DNA from: Alphaproteobacteria bacterium
Lineage (GTDB): Bacteria > Pseudomonadota > Alphaproteobacteria > Caulobacterales > Caulobacteraceae
NCBI GenBank assembly: GCA_018895795.1
Contig: JAHINZ010000044.1
Location: forward strand, 1-6,936
Length of the DNA: 6,936 nucleotides
Reading direction: 5' to 3'
A model generated the notes under the pieces. It did no database searches and had not been told where the DNA came from. It worked only from the letters and a program-made list of their open reading frames with translations. How positions within the stretch are numbered: position 1 is the first letter of the stretch; each line of letters starts with the position of its first letter. Position numbers and translations under genes: made by a program. Below, piece by piece: positions 5,298-6,936 of the stretch.

Positions 5298-6533
5298 CTA
5301 GGCGCGGCTCAGGCTCAGCTGGATCACGTTCGTGCGCTCGGTGCGGAAGCCCGCTTCGCAATAGCTGAGATAGAACCGCCACAGCCGGCGGAAGCGCTCG
5401 TCGAAGCCCAGCTTGCTGATGTCGTCCCAGGCCGCCTCGAACCGGCGAGCCCATTCGGCCAGGGTGTCGGCATAGTCCTGACCAAAGCGGCGCAGGTCGC
5501 GCCACTCCAGCCCCGCCCGCAGTGTCTCGGCCTGCAGGCGGGTCTCGCTGGGCAGCATGCCGCCCGGGAAGATGTAGCGCTGGATGAAATCGGTCTGGGT
5601 CCGGTAGTGCTCGAACAGCTCGTCGCGGATGGTGATGATCTGCAGACCCGCGCGGCCGCCCGGGGTCAGCACCTCATGGACCTTGCCGAAATAGGTGGGC
5701 CAATATTCCTCGCCGACCGCCTCGAACATCTCGATGGAGGCGACGCGATCAAAGCGGCCCTGGACGTCGCGATAGTCGATCAGCTGGATGTCGGCCTTTT
5801 CGGCCAGACCAAGGTCGAACAGGCGCTTGCGGGCGAAGTCATGCTGGGACGGCGAGATGGTGACCGCCGTGACGCGCGCGCCGATCTCCTTGGCCGCGAA
5901 CTCGGCGAAACCGCCCCAGCCGCAACCGATTTCCAGCACATGATGGTCGGGCTCCAGGGCGAGGGTCTGGGCCAGGGCGGCATATTTGGCGTTCTGGGCG
6001 TCCTTCAGGGGCTGACCTGGCTGTTCAAACACCGCCGACGAATAGGTCATGCTGGGGTCCAGCCAGCGCGAATAGAAGCTATTGCCCAGGTCGTAGTGGG
6101 CGTGGATGTTCTTCTTCGAGCCCTTGCGGTCATTGCGGTTGAACAGGTGATAGAGCGCGTTGATCGCCCGCATCACGACATTGCCCTCGACCAGATCATG
6201 CAGGCGGTCGAAGTTCAGCGAAAAGGCTTCCAGCACCGTCGTCAGGTTGGGCGTGTCCCACTCCCCGGCGATGAAGCCTTCGGCGAAGCCGATATCGCCC
6301 GAGGCCAGGGCGCGGCGCACGAAGCGATAGTCGTGGATCTGGATGACCGCGCTCGGACCCGGCGTCTTGCCCTCGATGTCGAACCGCTTGCCCGAGGGCA
6401 GGATGAAGCTGAGGGAGCCCGCCGCCCAGTTTTCGGCCGCGACGCGCAACGCCGTCCGAAAGGCGCCTGGGGCGTTCCTCAGATCGGGATCATTCCAGAG
6501 CGCAGTGTCCGAATAGGTCATGGCGGCCCGCAT
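5298..6533 (-). CDS. cfa: Cfa-family SAM-dependent fatty acyl-phospholipid methyltransferase
   Basis: A 411-residue COG2230 enzyme, which adds a SAM-derived methyl or methylene carbon to the double bond of membrane phospholipid acyl chains. N-terminal domain (about 25-130: WAAGSLSFILPSG, GFAEGFIAGEWDTPNL); then HYDLGNSFYSRWLDPSMTYS (146-165), the lipid-site segment; the SAM motif VLEIGCGWGGF (199-209); and IEMFEAVGEEYW (267-278) with E271. Compared with E. coli Cfa, Glu239 and Tyr317 are kept (E271, Y354 in FGQDYADTL), but bicarbonate-site Cys139 is Ser (S166) and His266 is Ile (I300 in LQIITI). That pattern resembles the UfaA1/UfaM-like branch, which makes methylated rather than cyclopropane fatty acids, so the product is uncertain. 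ATG 6533 is chosen over ATG 6521 because AAGGA lies six bases before it. It starts 46 bp after the photolyase stop, an operon-like spacing; joint control of phrA and cfaA is known in Rhodobacter. Confidence 0.88.
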   Translation of the reverse strand: MRAAMTYSDTALWNDPDLRNAPGAFRTALRVAAENWAAGSLSFILPSGKRFDIEGKTPGPSAVIQIHDYRFVRRALASGDIGFAEGFIAGEWDTPNLTTVLEAFSLNFDRLHDLVEGNVVMRAINALYHLFNRNDRKGSKKNIHAHYDLGNSFYSRWLDPSMTYSSAVFEQPGQPLKDAQNAKYAALAQTLALEPDHHVLEIGCGWGGFAEFAAKEIGARVTAVTISPSQHDFARKRLFDLGLAEKADIQLIDYRDVQGRFDRVASIEMFEAVGEEYWPTYFGKVHEVLTPGGRAGLQIITIRDELFEHYRTQTDFIQRYIFPGGMLPSETRLQAETLRAGLEWRDLRRFGQDYADTLAEWARRFEAAWDDISKLGFDERFRRLWRFYLSYCEAGFRTERTNVIQLSLSRA

Positions 6534-6539
6534 GCGGTG

Positions 6540-6544
6540 TCCTT
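6540..6544 (-). promoter_or_regulatory. Ribosome binding site of cfa (AAGGA)
   Basis: AAGGA on the minus strand ends six bases before ATG 6533. The alternative ATG at 6521 has only GC-rich sequence before it, so this site decides the start. Confidence 0.6.
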
Positions 6545-6579
6545 GGCATTAACGCTCTTGAGACCGGCCCCGTAAATCC

Positions 6580-6936
6580 CTATCCGCCGGTTTTCAGGCT
6601 CTGATAGGCGTTCAGCGCGCGGGCGCGCGCCTGAGCGTGGTCCACGATCGGTCGACCATAGATACGCCGGGCCTCGAACGGCAGATGCATCGGGGCTTCC
6701 CATGGCTTGTGGATAAAAGCGTCCGGCGCCTTGGCCAGTTCCGGAACCCAGCGGCGGACATAGACGCCGCGGGGATCGAACTTCTCGCCTTGGCTGATCG
6801 GATTGAAGATCCGGAAATAGGGGGCGGCGTCGGCCCCGCTGCCGGCTGTCCACTGCCAGTTGCCGACATTGCTGGCCAGGTCGGCGTCGACCAGCGTGTC
6901 CCAGAACCAGGCTTCGCCCAGACGCCAGTCGATCAA
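6580..6936 (-). CDS. phr: Class I CPD photolyase, C-terminal fragment (runs off right edge)
   Basis: The last 118 residues of a deoxyribodipyrimidine photolyase, which uses FADH- and blue light to split cyclobutane pyrimidine dimers. The fragment covers the end of the FAD-binding domain: LVDADLASNVGNWQWTAGSG (15-34) followed by ADAAPYFRIFNP (35-46), then QGEKFDP..GVYVRRWVPEL (49-67), HKPWEAP and PIVDH. This matches the E. coli PhrB C-terminus closely (GGWQW, TDAAPYFRIFNP, QGEKFD, WLPEL, PIVEH), including the WQW tryptophans of the electron-transfer chain and the Asn of IFNP that faces the flavin. The codon at the window edge is TTG inside the protein, not a start; the N-terminal antenna domain lies outside. 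It carries none of the FeS-cluster cysteines of the other photolyase in the window, so the two are distinct classes. It ends with TAG 46 bp before cfa on the same strand and probably leads a phr-cfa transcript. A CPD-class cryptochrome is possible but less likely. Confidence 0.93.
   Translation of the reverse strand: MIDWRLGEAWFWDTLVDADLASNVGNWQWTAGSGADAAPYFRIFNPISQGEKFDPRGVYVRRWVPELAKAPDAFIHKPWEAPMHLPFEARRIYGRPIVDHAQARARALNAYQSLKTGG

Noticed and set aside
5607..6575. 322-codon plus-strand open frame opposite cfa
   Set aside because: Shadow of cfa, which carries the SAM motif and lipid-site motifs on the minus strand.

Overview
The window is GC-rich with strong third-position G/C bias and short spacers (25-104 bp), so there is no gene-free stretch over 300 bases. 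Gene content and protein style point to an alphaproteobacterium, most likely of the Caulobacter/Brevundimonas/Phenylobacterium group. By hand I count only four GANTC sites (156, 2215, 3202, 3517), far fewer than base composition would give. That fits a genome with CcrM-type GANTC methylation, but the genus is an inference.

Left half (1-3304, all minus strand, read right to left): cysK (O-acetylserine sulfhydrylase), sseA (3-mercaptopyruvate sulfurtransferase), metC (cystathionine beta-lyase) and the first 35 codons of a DUF1697 protein that runs off the left edge. The first three form a sulfur amino acid block: CysK makes cysteine, SseA moves sulfane sulfur from a cysteine-derived keto acid, and MetC cleaves cystathionine to homocysteine. 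The 100-bp cysK-sseA spacer holds an 11-bp direct repeat around a GGGTC/GACCC palindrome.

Right half (3409-6936): a plus-strand gene for an iron-sulfur (6-4) photolyase/cryptochrome of the PhrB/CryB family diverges from cysK across 104 bp. It converges tail to tail on a minus-strand cluster read from the right edge: the C-terminal part of a class I CPD photolyase, a Cfa-family methyltransferase, and a 94-residue protein of unknown function. The 94-residue gene and the (6-4) photolyase gene share their stop codons in one CTAG.

Together the right half looks like a light and photo-oxidative damage module: one enzyme for each main UV lesion, a membrane lipid-modifying enzyme, and an unknown small protein. 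Joint control of photolyase and cfa genes is known from the Rhodobacter sphaeroides sigma-E/ChrR singlet-oxygen response. No regulator or convincing promoter is visible here, so that link is inferred from gene content. The least-explained items are the 94-residue protein and the Cfa homologue, whose bicarbonate-site residues differ from E. coli Cfa.
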